From contig NC_088775.1 of assembly GCF_954871325.1 (NCBI RefSeq), positions 16,345,561 through 16,409,560 on the forward strand: a stretch of DNA of 64,000 nt, read 5' to 3'. Source of the DNA: Gordionus sp. m RMFG-2023 (taxonomy: Eukaryota > Nematomorpha > Gordioida > Chordodea > Parachordodidae). Numbering within the stretch: the stretch's first letter is position 1; every line of letters begins with the position of its first letter. Shown here in pieces: positions 1 to 11,912 of the stretch. Below the pieces are notes generated by a model. That model saw only the letters and a program-made list of their open reading frames with translations, had not been told where the DNA came from and did no database searches. Both the position numbers and the translations under genes were made by a program.

Positions 1-343
1 AAACAACTAGAATATAAGGCTGCTGCTATATTCATGGTACTTTCATAACTGAAATTTAAAATTATAGTTTTTTCCCCTATATTCATTATGTTTTTTAAAA
101 AATGTATTCGATCGATATTGTGTATTGTTTACATTTTTACATATTAATTAATTATATTTCTGTATTAACAATAATAAAATATAACTATATTAATTAAATG
201 ATAATATTTTAATAATAAAACATTTTCAAAAGTTTTAGCACTGAGGAACCTCCGTTTATATGTAAGGATAATTTTAGCCATTAAAAACTCTTTCTATCGA
301 AACACTTGACTACAGAGTGGTTGTTATATTTAACGAACAACTT

Positions 344-494
344 TATATTATAATACTTAAATATATTAAAATCCCGATATGCATAAAAAAATTATTTAAA
401 ATTTAATGTCTCAAGATATATTATAATACTTAAATATATTAAAATCCCGATATGCATAAAAAAATTATTTAAAATTTAATGTCTCAAGATATAT
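344..494. repeat. Tandem duplication, 2 x 73 bp
   Basis: Two adjacent, nearly identical 73-bp copies, each running from TTATAATACTTAAAT to TGTCTCAAGATATA. No coding content. Probably a recent local slippage or unequal-exchange duplication. The bases before and after it (1-343 and 495-729) are AT-rich DNA in which I see nothing. Confidence 0.9.
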
Positions 495-729
495 ATCATC
501 TAAGGGTATCCCAAAAAATCGAATATTAAATTATTTTATTTCTTTTCACAGATTGCCTAGAAGTATTGATATTGAATAAAATATATGTCTGGTTTGTTAT
601 TCTAATGAAATAAAATGGGATATTTTATTAATAATTTAATTTAAATATGTTATTATTTTTAATAAAATAAACGTAAAATAAAATTATATCAAAATATATA
701 TAAACAGATACCTCTAAAATAGTATTTAG

Positions 730-1394
730 TAGGGCTGTGTCGATCCACATATTTTTCACCGATCCGATCCGATATTGGTTCAAACCCGATCCGATATTTA
801 TATTGATTTTTCACCCCCCCCCCCCCCACCGAACCAAATGTAATTAAGAGATCAATATTTTTTATGCAAAAATCGAATTCTGCATTTAATTTAATTTTTT
901 TATTTCTATAATAATTTTAAAAAATTTACGGATATTGGTAGTAGAATTTTTCATTATTCTTCCCCGTGAAATTAGAATTCTGCAGATAACACATTTTGCA
1001 AAATTATCTTTATCTTTTATAAATATTTCCATATTCAGATACCATATTTAAAAAAAATTCTTTTATTTAAAATATAAATAATAAAATTAGCGTTATTATT
1101 GAAAAAGATTTAAAATAAATAAAACTTGGGTGTTCCTTTCTATTTTTATAAAAAACTTTTAAAATACTATAAATCTATTTTAAAAAATAAATAAAATTTA
1201 AGGGATTTTGTGCATTTGCATTGTTTAAAAAAAAATTATTAAAAAAAATTATTAATGTAAAATAAATATACATAAAATAACAAAAAAAAAGTAAAAGATC
1301 GGATCGGGTTTTTACAGGTATCGACCCGATCCAACATTTTTGGAAAACGCTAAATATCGGTGCCGATTCGATATTTAATATCGGCACAGCCCTT
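730..1394. mobile_element. Non-autonomous hAT element (CGATCC-type MITE)
   Basis: The ends are inverted: TAGGGCTGTGTCGATCC on the left and GATATCGGCACAGCCCTT on the right. The element is flanked by an 8-bp target duplication with one mismatch (GTATTTAG at 722-729, GTATCTAG at 1395-1402). An 8-bp duplication and TAGGG-like ends are typical of hAT. Both subterminal regions carry repeated CGATCCGATCC motifs; the interior is AT-rich with a C-run near 817-828. No transposase is encoded, so it must have been mobilised by a hAT elsewhere. Confidence 0.8.
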
Positions 1395-1402
1395 GTATCT
1401 AG

Positions 1403-2227
1403 ATTCTAATACTTTTTATAAAAGTGTATCTTGGTATAGATATCACATTTTTATATCTAGATACTTCAACTCTGGAATATATGTGTCATTTCTCTAACCC
1501 TTGTTCACCCTTATTCATGAATTTAGCAGACACAGTATGGTTAACCATTAAACAGATAAACGCAATGGTAAGCCGAATGAACATATAATTTCTTCCATAG
1601 GGAAATTTGCATTATATTCACAAAGTGTAGAGAATATATGTATTCTCAAAATTATAAAAAAATAAAATTCAATTTAAAAACATTTCTTCTCTCCCCCACT
1701 AAATTACCTAAATATTAAGGTAACAAACATGCCTGATAGATTTTTAGCATCATAAAGTATAGAATTCTCAAAATAAAAATAATTGCACTTGTGCAAATAT
1801 GCTAACATTTAAGATTCTTTAAATTGTATTTTGTGAAGGATAATTATAGGGGCTATAAAATAATATTTGTAATTATTTTAAAATTTGAGATATGTTAAAT
1901 CAAGATAACGCATCTGGCCTGGACATTGAAGGCCCATAACTCTGGGTCTAAGTGAGCTTTAAACATTTGATTTAGGTAAATTTGGAACCTATATAACAAA
2001 TAAAGAAATTCGTTTGTTTACAAAAATGGGGAACCCTAATTCATCAATTCCCTTTTTGAAACAATTTACAATTGAAAAAATGTTAAATAAAATTAAAATT
2101 ACAGGCCTGCCATAAAGTAGTCAAAAATCTAAGCTGGATGTTTAAAATATCCGGGCCAGGCCAGAAATGGGCTGGTCCTAAAATTTTAACCTAGACAAGT
2201 CTTTGCTCTATTATATAAAACACAAAC
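1403..2227. other. AT-rich stretch with a GC-rich repeat scrap
   Basis: No gene recognised. A short GC-richer piece at about 2105-2185 (CCGGGCCAGGCCAGAAATGG) resembles the ends of the GGCCCGG hAT family elsewhere in the window. The missing 3' exons of the VPS37A-like gene could lie here or further left, but I could not identify them. Confidence 0.5.
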
Positions 2228-5200
2228 CTCATATCATTCAGTAAAGAGTATTCGTGTGGGATTTCAGGCATTAAATATGTTTTGGCAATAGTATTTTCGA
2301 TTGGCTGTAAAAGTATGTTTGGACCCTTATTTATTTTTTTAAAAATTATCATACAATTCTTTAAATTTATCACTTATTATTAAATTGGAAAAATTTGCCA
2401 GATATATTTTAAATAAAAATACTACTAATAGTAGAGGCCTATAGGATGGGAAAATTAATCTAAAATTCAATGAATAACTTCATCTTATATAAGCTTTTAC
2501 AATTCATATAGTTAAAAAGTTTTGAGAGAATTGCTTAAAGAGTTTTATTACTTTATCAAATAAACAATTTATTATGTAAAATATAATACAGCATTATTTA
2601 AACTCTTTCACATCTTTGAGGGTCAATGGTAAACCGATCACCCAGTAAGTTCCTGCACCGCTAACCTTGAATATAAAGATAAGTCACGGTAATGTCCTCT
2701 AGTTGTCATAATAAAAATGCATTCTTTGTTTTGATTATGGATGTAACGTATTATACCACCGAAGTTTATATCAAATATATCCTTTATGTCGTATTTGGTA
2801 GAGTATCTTATTACGATTAAGTATCTTTACAATTAGTTTAATTAAAAAAAATATATTAAAAGTTTAACATGAACGTAAGCCTACTTATATAACATGATAG
2901 GTAGGTCTGCAGCCATACAATTTTTTTGAACGAATCGGTATTTTATTTATGATTTGTTTTGATCAACACTGCCACATATGGTTATCATATTAGTGTTGTT
3001 AAACAGCTCGTTTTGAGCCGATTTTTAAAAACGGCTAACTCAGTTTTTTTATCCAGAAAAATATTACGCAAGCCTGAAAATTTTGCTTATAGAAGGAGCA
3101 AAGGTCTAGACATATATTATTGAAATTTTGAGGCTTAGTCAATATTTTTCTGGCGAAAATATTGAGTTAGCCGTTTTTAAAAATCGGTTCAAAACGAGCC
3201 GTTTATATTTAATAAATGGTCGTTTTTCAGAGAGCTTCTTAAGTAGTGTTGTTAAAAAGCCTGTTTAAGTCGATATTTAAAAACGGCCCAATTAAGATAA
3301 AATAATATTATGTAATCCTCAAGATTTAGCAAATAGATGTCCAAATTTTTCTGCCAGCTATGAGCAAAATCTCCAGGCTTACATAATATTATTTTGGTTG
3401 TAACCTTAATCGTTTTAAAAATTGACTCAAACGGGCTTTTTAACAAGATTATTCCTAGTCCTAATAAGTCAGTGAATCGTCAATCTGATGTTCTGGATTT
3501 ATATCTAACAAAGACCATATTTTTTTCTGAAACTAAATGTGGTTCCATGCGAATAGTAGGTCAGAGGCAACCATGAGATTATATCATTTTTTGTTAACAA
3601 CATTTCCTCTTTTATTAAATCAGTTTCACTACAATCAATCATTGCTCAACTTGGTTTCATACATAAGTAAAACTTACGTTCATATTAAACTTTTAATATA
3701 TTTTTTAAAATTAAACTAATTGTAAAGAGGGCCTTCAATCTTTTGAACTTTTTTTAGAAACTTCAATGAAAGGTTCAGTTTTCCCATGCAAGTGGATTCT
3801 ACAAATGCAAATAATAGAATATCAAGACCAAAAACATATTAATCAAACTTGAATATTAAAATTGAACATCTTATTTCACCAGAAGTTAAATTATATATTA
3901 AATGTTGTTCTTTTAGGATAAATCAAAATTTATTTGATATAAACATCAAATCTCCTCAATATCGATAGTAATCATTTAAGACTTACATGAAGAAATTTAA
4001 ACCTAAAATTAGTCACCTCCCACTTTTAAAATTAAATTTGAAGTTCTCGAGTATAGGCTTTTGTTTTGCCCAACTCTTCTTTTCTTACCCTATAAACATT
4101 TAAATAACAATTCTTGAACTGTTGTGCATATAAGTAGATGTGGTTTGCCCATAAATGTGTAAAGGGCTCTCTAATTTTTCATCCAACTTAATTTAATCCA
4201 GTTAGATGGAAATGAGTAATACTTAGTATCACGGTGTTGAACCTTCAACGATAGAGGGAATAGCACTATAAATCACGTATCACGTAATTGGAAGGATATT
4301 TATTCATAGTAAGATACCCAACCAATAATGTCATATAGGATATAACTGATAAAAACTTAGGTGGCATAATACGTTAAAAACAAAAAATGCATTTTTATTA
4401 CAACTTAGAGGACATGACAATGGCTTATCATTATATTCAAGGTAAACAGTGCTGGAATGCACAGGGTGATTGGTTTACCATCATCGCTCCGACATATTAT
4501 ATTTTACATAATAAATTGTATAAATGATAAAGAATAAAATTATAAAAGCAATTTCTCAAAAATTTGTATGGTGGCAACAGTGGGGTGATATATAGTAGGT
4601 TGAAGGGAACCATGTGATAAAATCATTTTTTAATCTAACAACTATTATCTTACAAAATTATTTAAAAAATAATCTTAACATAAAATCTTTTATTACTTCA
4701 TTAAAGGTTGGCTGGAATGGGACATTGGGATAGCTAGATATGTTAAAATTTGCATAATATGGAGAAAGGGATAAGTTTTGATCTTGGTTATATGTATATT
4801 TTTGACTATCCCAACTTTGCTCATTTTTTAAATCTGGATAGTAGCCAAAACCTTTATTATAGGGGCTCAATGAATAAGGTAAATTATCTTTTGTTATATT
4901 TGAAGCACAAGTCCTTAAAAATTTGTTAGTTATAATATTATTATTATAACAATATAAAACCTTGGTGGCAGAAGAGGAATAGGAGGATTTTTGTTAAATT
5001 CATTGCTAATTTCTTTTAAAATCATACATATATCAGTAGATGGAGTATACTAAAAAAATATAACAATATTTTGGTTATTAAACAATACCTTGAGAAGGCT
5101 AGGTGATCCAATAATAACAAGTTCATCATTAACCCAATTATGTTTGATGGGAGGTTGAACTTTGATAATAGGCTTTTCAGATGGGTATTCATTAGGAAAA

Positions 5201-5467
5201 TTGCTAAAACATGTATGGTACTCATAGGAATAAATTATATTACATATTAAGTTTAAATTCGATATTAGAATTTAGAAACGCAAGAGCATATTCCTGTTCT
5301 TTTACATTTTCGATTATCCTATAAAATAGATTTTTAAAGCGATAAAAGACTTATTTATACTCCGGGAATAAATTTTTTAGTGATTCGATTTGTTTGAGTT
5401 TTTGGTAATGAATAATAGAACTCGTAGGCCTCGATGCACCAAATAACCAATTCACTGGCCAATTCAT
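2228..5467 (-). CDS. VPS37A: VPS37A-like ESCRT-I subunit (N-terminal part, six exons)
   Basis: VPS37 is a subunit of ESCRT-I, which sorts ubiquitinated cargo into multivesicular endosomes. Exons, reading down the minus strand: 5467-5361, 5318-5244, 5203-5089, 5049-4961, 4913-4697 and probably 2304-2228. All joins have GT/AG and keep phase. The start MNWPVNWLFG matches the family's N-terminal NWLF, followed by KQIESLKNLFP. The UEV-like domain follows, with YPSEKPIIKVQPPIKH matching the family's QEKPVI.VYPPI.H, then the ISNEFNKNPPIP segment. Exon 5 encodes a Tyr/Asn/Pro-rich linker of about 70 residues. Exon 6 has MPEIPHEYSLLNDM, like the family's MPDVPDAFPELSEL. Four introns are 38-47 bp, but intron 5 (4696-2305) holds a transposon. 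The C-terminal Mod_r domain was not found. Exon 6 is the least certain. In-frame ATGs lie further upstream to 5569; I chose 5467 by homology. Confidence 0.85.
2991..3206. repeat. GAGCCG-type hAT MITE, copy 1
   Basis: A palindromic element starting TAGTGTTGTTAAACAGCTC and carrying GAGCCGATTTTTAAAAACGGC in both arms. The right terminus (expected TTTAACAACACTA) is replaced by unrelated bases, so this copy is damaged at one end. Same family as the copies at 25543, 36884 and 50277. It lies inside the long-TIR element. Confidence 0.8.
3244..3451. repeat. GAGCCG-type hAT MITE, copy 2 (subfamily B)
   Basis: Ends TAGTGTTGTTAAAAAGCC and GGGCTTTTTAACAAGATTA. The arms differ from copy 1 and most resemble the copy at 55645-55863. 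A degenerate 8-bp flank (TTCTTAAG / TTCCTAGT, 5 of 8) is compatible with hAT mobilisation. Short ORFs crossing it are chance. Confidence 0.75.
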
Positions 5468-5712
5468 GTAAAAACTTAATTTGTTAGAATATAAAATGAG
5501 CAGTATTATAACTTGACATGACATCTCAGTAGGCAAAATGAAAGTTATAATATGTATGTAAGGCAGCATACATTACAGCATACTATTAATGAGTCCATAA
5601 TAGATAAGCGTGACTTTTGCTTGTTATTTCCCCCCCCCCTCCAAATTTGCCAAGAGGAATGGGGTTTTCAACCATACTAAATCTTATAATTTATTTCGTA
5701 TCAGGTCAATTC

Positions 5713-6260
5713 AGCGAAACTTTATCGCGGATGTCATTTAACGCGAAGAAATTTTATAGCGAAAGTAATATCGAGAAACCAATTCCGCGAATTTTTTTCC
5801 GCGAAACACTTATAGCGAAGACAATATCGCGAACTTATTATCGCGAATTTATTTCCGCAAGACCTTAACCGCGAATACTAGCGAATACATTCTAGGGAAG
5901 CTTTGATCGCGAACTCGTTATAGCGAATTTATTTCCGCGAAACCCTAACCGCGAATACTTTATAGCGAATACATTTTGGCGAAACTTTGATCGCGAACTT
6001 ATTATCGCGAATTTATTTCAGCGAAACCTAAACCGTGAATACTTTAGAGCGAGTACATTTTAGCGAAACTTTGATCGCGAACTCGTTATAGTGAAACTTT
6101 AATCGCGAACCATTTATAGCGAATTTTTTACCGCGAATGTATTTGCGCGAATTATAGCGAGCGCATGAATGCGAAAATTGCGAATTCATTTTAAGTGAAA
6201 TTGATATAATTAATATCAATTTACCAACCGAAGTTTCTTAAATCATAAACGCGAATGTTT
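5713..6260. repeat. Left 14-bp GCGAA array
   Basis: Dozens of units with GCGAA at a nearly constant 14-bp spacing, for example GCGAACTTATTATC and GCGAATTTATTTCC. The GCGAA core is conserved while the rest drifts. Units read GCGAA on the plus strand. The opposite orientation is seen at 13002-13451. The open frame crossing it on the plus strand (to 5868) is a by-product of the repeat. Confidence 0.9.
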
Positions 6261-7508
6261 GAAGAATATTTTATTACATATTGTTTTTAATAAGCTTGTA
6301 ACCTCTATCTGATGTGACAAATATATTAGTCTTTCTGGTCTCACTCACTCATGGTTGTAAGTATGGAGGAGACATTTTGGGTTAAGTTTTTACCAGAATA
6401 AGTTAACCACCCACTTCCCCCAACATAAAATTTTAACGTGTGCTTTATGTCATCTAAAATAAATGAAATACGTATTTTCCAATCTAGATAAAAAATATAC
6501 TGAAAGCTAAGAATTTTTTATTGATTTTCTCAGATTATTTTTAAAAATTATAGAAGATTACTGATAATTAATGCCTCCTAATTACAATTTTTAGATAATG
6601 CACATCGATATAACTTTCTGATATAAAAGTAACTAATTCATTTATATATTTTGACCTCTCCTTTTTCTTCTATTCACATTTTAATATATAGAAATCTGCA
6701 AAGCTATGATTATTCCAAAAAAATATTCAAAATATTCTATTGGATTACATAAATATGTAATATTTATGAAAAAATAATTATGGAAATAAATCATTAGATC
6801 TTCAGTTATTTTATTTTTTTATTTTTGCTGATTTCACAAGTCTAACTAAAATAATATAAAAATTAAAAAACGTAAAATAGTTTTCATCATTTTTTAAAAT
6901 AATACCAGTTCAATTTAAATCACAGCGTTTTTATGAAAACACCTCTAAACGCTTCTACTCAATTTGTAAGCACGTTTACTCATTTTTTATAATAAAATGG
7001 AATTAAAAAAATTCAGGATTTTTTGAAAATAAATAGAAAATGTTCCAAATCAAGAAAATAAAGATAACCAATATCGGAAACCAGGGCAAAATGGAGTGTT
7101 TATTTATTTACTCTTACATATTTTACCACGACAAGGGTGGGGGGGGGGGGGGGTTTGTTATAAACATTTTCTAAATTTTGAGAAGAGTATATAAATGAGG
7201 ATAATAAAAAATAATTATAAAAAGTGTCTATATTTTAATTATAGATTAAATAGGTGTCTTATTCAATTTTCTCATTTTGTAAATTGCAAAAATTTTTAGA
7301 ACCGGCCATACATCCCATATTCTAAGAGTGAGGTGGGATTTTTAATGACTAAAAGGATAAAAAGCGGGAAAGCGCGACAACTGCAATCCTTTTATATATA
7401 AATATTGGTGAATAATTTTTTTCAAATTATAATTTATAAATTTAAATTTGAATATTATCCATATTTATTAAGTCAAAATATATAAAAATTAGATCCAAAT
7501 CTACATAT
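6261..7508. other. AT-rich stretch without recognised genes
   Basis: Nothing coding recognised. A G-run of more than ten bases lies near 7137-7152, preceded by ACCACGACAAGGGTG. Similar runs elsewhere in the window sit at transposon ends, so this may be a buried terminus, but no partner was found. Confidence 0.5.
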
Positions 7509-7784
7509 TTATCGGAAGGAATTTATTTTATTTAAAAGTTTATTATATATGAAAATAAATTTTAACTCTTCGCAATTCATGTCAAAATTCTGCTTTATCA
7601 TTAATTTGGCCTCTAATAAATCAAATGAGACCGAAGAAGGATTTTTTCGCCTAATCATATTCATTAAACTCATCTCTGAGCCAGCATTTGAATGTAGAAT
7701 TAAAAATAAATCTTTACATTTTTTTAGGCTCATATTTACATTTTTATTTAATTCTTTCAAAATATTGTAACTTGATCGTATCAT
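7509..7784 (-). pseudogene. hAT transposase C-terminal (dimerisation) fragment
   Basis: An uninterrupted 91-codon frame. Its middle resembles the hAT C-terminal dimerisation region of KIAA1586-like proteins. HSNAGSEMSLMNMIRR matches the family's (S)NADCERxFSLMNxI block. The following hydrophobic stretch (EAKLMIKQNFDMNCEEL) matches the family's xxAxLxxKxNFDxSCxEF. The conserved Cys-Glu-Arg after Asn-Ala is changed, suggesting decay. It is on the opposite strand from the nearest transposase piece in the neighbouring foldback, so it is probably a separate insertion. Identification rests on a short motif. Confidence 0.55.
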
Positions 7785-8128
7785 TCAAAATCAAAGGTTT
7801 AAGCTATTTATATCTATAATTACCATAATAGTTTTATAATTCTGAGTAATTTATTTATATGCTTCAACTTGTGTATCAGAACATAGGAATAGACAAGATT
7901 TATATATTTTAATATCAGCGCCATTAATTGGCGACTGAATAGTTCTACGAACTAATTGTAAATTATATCAATATTTCTTGCTTTATTAGTACCAATTGAG
8001 TATTTAAACGAGTATATAGTAGCTCGTAAAAGGAAAAAACTATTAGTAACAAAATTCTGGCAAATCTATGATTTAAGCGACTGAAATAATTTATTCCGAA
8101 AATTTTATCGATGTTCCGTATTAATTAT

Positions 8129-8600
8129 AATTTAATTCGTTTAATAGACAGTATAAAGAAAAAGTTTATTAGCAAAATAAAAAAAATTGCCAATTTGGCA
8201 TTTTTGATAGAAAGGAAAATAGCTGGTTTGCGCTCATATTTATTAATTCTTCAGACATTTTTTTCACACACAAAAAGGTAACTGTACTATAAGAGAAATA
8301 AAATCTATATCCCCCATTAAAGCTTAAAATCAACCAAATTTCTGGAAGCATTTAATCTGGAACTTAAATCAATAATTGGAATTTATTACATTGATTCTTC
8401 AATTCGTTTGGTAGATAGTTTTTAACGACAAAATAAGAAAAAATTGCCACGATTGGCAACATGCGAAAACAAAGAAATATTTTTGGGTGAGCTCATATCA
8501 TATGAAATGCCAGATTATTATCTACTATTCCATCAATCAGTTTTTCTAGTCAATAAACAAAAACTAGTTTTAATAAGAGAAATAGACAATAGCACACCTT
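8129..8600. repeat. Diverged direct duplication (about 270-bp period)
   Basis: AATTCGTTTAATAGACAGT near 8133 and AATTCGTTTGGTAGATAGT near 8400 begin two diverged copies. Each continues through an AAATTGCCA...TTGGCA block and a GCTCATAT block. No coding content. It directly precedes the hAT foldback. Confidence 0.6.
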
Positions 8601-9506
8601 TAAGTATGAACAGGGATACCATGTCTCCCCCCATCAGCGGGAGACTCCCACAATTTTTTAGTTTACAAGCAGATATCTCTCTCCCGCAAAACTACTGCAA
8701 TTAGACTCTCGCAAAAATCTACCGCAATTTTTTAATTTCTCCCACAATTTAAAAAAAAAGTTATTTTAACGTTTTTAATATGTAAATAATAATTTTGAGA
8801 CATTAATTGATTATTTTTATATTTTTAAAATAAATTTTAAATATTTATTCGAAAAACATGTCTAGTTTGTATATTTCTTTCTATCCTGTTTTTTTTTATC
8901 CAATAATAAATCAACATTATTTCATTCATATTAGTCAGTACAGGGGAGTATATCAACATCGATTGCAATACAAAAATATTCTTAAAATGAAACTATATTT
9001 GCGGAAATCGTATACATCTATTATGTAGTTCAACATTCACGGAGCTCTATATATATCATTACAATGTGGGTCGAATCTTTTTCTCATGATATTTAACGAG
9101 TCTAATATAAGTACAAACCTTACTTGTGGCAATAAAAATGAGCAAGGCTATCACAAGTGTTTTGGTACCTGAATCCTAGAGGTCAATTCTAGACGATTTG
9201 AAAGATGGGCATCTATATGCAAGTCTAACAAATGCATCTAATAAGGGAAATATTAAAACATTTCCCTCGATCCTTCGCAATTTCAACAAGAATAAGTACA
9301 TTTCAATAAAACTGTTAAAAAATTTTCCTCGGATAGTGAAAAATCCAACGATGTAGCTAGCCACATAATGGTAAATATAGCTGATTCAGGGTTATCAATG
9401 ATTTGCATGCCAGCTTTCTGCGCTGATAATGCCTCTGTAAATTTTGGCAAAAGCGAAAGTTATCGAAATGAGGCAGCACAAATGAATTAATACCAATTGG
9501 CTGTAT

Positions 9507-9806
9507 ATGCCATATATACTACATAATTCTTGGAAGAAGGCAATGAATGTACTATCTGTGGATGTCGAAATAATTGTGATGAAATGTTTTAACGAATTTA
9601 GTTCAAAAAGAGTTAATGAATTAAAAGAGTTGGTGAAGTGGTCTGACTTGGAATGGTGTGAGTTGTTGCGATATATACCTATCAGGTGGTTGTCATTAAT
9701 ACCTGCCATCGATAGAATTTTAAAATTTTTCAAACCCTTAAAAAAATACTTCTTAAATAAAGATTTTAAAGGCTGTCCTAAAATTTTGAAAATTTTTCGA
9801 GTATGA
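9507..9806 (+). pseudogene. hAT (KIAA1586-like) transposase fragment, left arm
   Basis: A 99-codon frame with the order HNSWKKAMNVLSVDVE, then SKRVNELKEL and TRWLSL-like IRWLSLIPAIDRIL. That is the block around the conserved tryptophan of hAT transposases of the KIAA1586/ZMYM group (family pattern HNAxK...LxxDVExIV...TRWLSLxPAIxRxL). It has neither the N-terminal zinc finger nor the C-terminal dimerisation domain, so it is a fragment. The 147-codon frame on the opposite strand (9838-9395) overlaps it and is a shadow. Confidence 0.7.
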
Positions 9807-10628
9807 AATGGCAGAAGCATATTTGGGATTTGTTTCACATGTAGGAAATCTAATGCAGTTAATATTCAGTTGCAATCAGAATATTCTTTATTAAAAATGA
9901 TTCACAAAATCATGCTACAGCTCTGTTCATCTCTATAGTTAAAAATTGATAATAAATTTTATGACGCTATTGCTAAAAATATTATATTAAAATGTTCAAA
10001 TAATACTCTAATTAATACATTTTTAAATGAAGCAGATATTTTTATTAAGATAATTTTAGAATATTTACAATCAAAATTTGATTTTAATAATTCTATTTAC
10101 AATTGTATAAATATTATGACATTGGAACAGAAACCATCAATTGATGGTTTTTATAATTTAATAAATATATTAAAAATACCGAAAGACTTTGAAGATATTG
10201 TAATTCTATCTATTTTTTATGATTCGCCAAAACTTCTCCTTACCTCATTCTTGTCTTTCGGTGTTATTTATTAAATTATAAAAAGCATCAATTGATGGTT
10301 TCTCTTCCGATGTCATAATATTTATACAATAATTGTAAATAGAGTTATTAAAATCAAATTTTGATTGTAAATATTCTAAAATTGTCTTAATAAAAATATC
10401 TGCTTCATTTAAAAATGTATTAATTAGAGTATTATTTGAACATTTTAATATAATATTTTTAGCAATAGCGTCATAAAATTTATTATCAATTTTTAACTAT
10501 AGAGATGAACAGAGCTGTAGCATGATTTTGTGAATCATTTTTAATAAAGAATATTCTGATTGCAACTGAATATTAACTGCATTAGATTTCCTACATGTGA
10601 AACAAATCCCAAATATGCTTCTGCCATT

Positions 10629-10928
10629 TCATACTCGAAAAATTTTCAAAATTTTAGGACAGCCTTTAAAATCTTTATTTAAGAAGTATTTTTTTAAGGG
10701 TTTGAAAAATTTTAAAATTCTATCGATGGCAGGTATTAATGACAACCACCTGATAGGTATATATCGCAACAACTCACACCATTCCAAGTCAGACCACTTC
10801 ACCAACTCTTTTAATTCATTAACTCTTTTTGAACTAAATTCGTTAAAACATTTCATCACAATTATTTCGACATCCACAGATAGTACATTCATTGCCTTCT
10901 TCCAAGAATTATGTAGTATATATGGCAT
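10629..10928 (-). pseudogene. hAT (KIAA1586-like) transposase fragment, right arm
   Basis: Predicted residues are identical to the fragment in the left arm, on the other strand. The identity dates the inverted duplication as recent compared with most repeats here, or shows that the arms are being homogenised. Confidence 0.7.
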
Positions 10929-11912
10929 ATACAGCCAATTGGTATTAATTCATTTGTGCTGCCTCATTTCGATAACTTTCGCTTTTGCCAAAATTTACAG
11001 AGGCATTATCAGCGCAGAAAGCTGGCATGCAAATCATTGATAACCCTGAATCAGCTATATTTACCATTATGTGGCTAGCTACATCGTTGGATTTTTCACT
11101 ATCCGAGGAAAATTTTTTAACAGTTTTATTGAAATGTACTTATTCTTGTTGAAATTGCGAAGGATCGAGGGAAATGTTTTAATATTTCCCTTATTAGATG
11201 CATTTGTTAGACTTGCATATAGATGCCCATCTTTCAAATCGTCTAGAATTGACCTCTAGGATTCAGGTACCAAAACACTTGTGATAGCCTTGCTCATTTT
11301 TATTGCCACAAGTAAGGTTTGCACTTATATTGGACTCGTTAAATATCATGTGAAAAAGATTCGACCCACATTGTAATGATATATATAGAGCTCCGTGAAT
11401 GTTGAACTACATAATAGATGTATACGATTTCCGCAAATATAGTTTCATTTTGAGAATATTTTTGTATTGCAATCGATGTTGATATACTCCCCTGTACTGA
11501 CTAATATGAATGAAATAATGTTGATTTATTATTGGATAAAAATAAAACAGGATAGAAAGAAATTTACAAACTAGACATGTTTTTCGAATAAATATTTAAA
11601 ATTTATTTTAAAAATATAAAAATAATCAATTAATGTCTCAAAATTATTATTTGCATATTAAAAACGTTAAAATACTCTTTTTTTTAAATTGTGGGAGAAA
11701 TTAAAAAATTGCGGTAGATTTTTGCGGGAGATTTCCAATTGCGGTAGTTTTGCGGGAGAGAGATATCTGCCTGTAAACTAAAAAATTGCGAGAGTCTCCC
11801 GCTGATGGGGGGAGACATGGCAACCCTGCTTGTATGCCTAATCCTTTTATTATATTACATACTTCATTAAATTCACTATGATTAAAATGCTCTCCTTAAT
11901 ATTAGGAACTCA

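Larger units (their letters stand above)
2518..4565. mobile_element. Non-autonomous long-TIR element in VPS37A intron 5
   Basis: Roughly 320-bp inverted arms, 2518-2840 and 4245-4565, share long blocks such as ACAATTTATTATGTAAAATA and AATGGTAAACCGATCACCC (diverged). The middle (2841-4244) has no transposase and contains two smaller MITEs. The superfamily cannot be told, because no clear target duplication or coding remnant is visible. It accounts for most of the only long intron of the VPS37A-like gene. Divergence between the arms suggests it is not recent. Confidence 0.65.
8611..11828. mobile_element. hAT foldback element: 3.2-kb near-perfect palindrome
   Basis: The left arm (8611-10185) and right arm (about 10254-11828) are inverted copies separated by about 70 bp. 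The arms encode identical 99- and 147-codon frames, so the middle parts are essentially unchanged. Both outer ends are the same hAT terminus (CAGGGATACCATGTCTCCCC on the left; inverse of CAGGGTTGCCATGTCTCCCC on the right), with subterminal CCCGCAAAAATCTACCGCAA repeats. Each arm is the same terminal half of a KIAA1586-like hAT, so the other half is absent. An exact 8-bp duplication is not evident (GTATG is shared at slightly different offsets). The arms have diverged more at the tips than inside. Confidence 0.8.

Noticed and set aside
3252-3719. Short frames on both strands
   Set aside because: They lie in or beside a palindromic MITE and contain only its arms or low-complexity sequence.
5713-6260. 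CRISPR-like repeat array
   Set aside because: There are no unique spacers of constant length: the units are 14 bp and contiguous with drifting sequence. The surroundings are eukaryotic.
9176-9364. 62-codon frame in both palindrome arms
   Set aside because: Its duplication reflects the palindrome, not conservation. No recognisable motif.
9395-9838. 147-codon frame, minus strand (and its mirror at 10597-11040, plus)
   Set aside because: It overlaps the hAT transposase frame on the opposite strand, which shows real family motifs. The longer frame has none, so it is a shadow.
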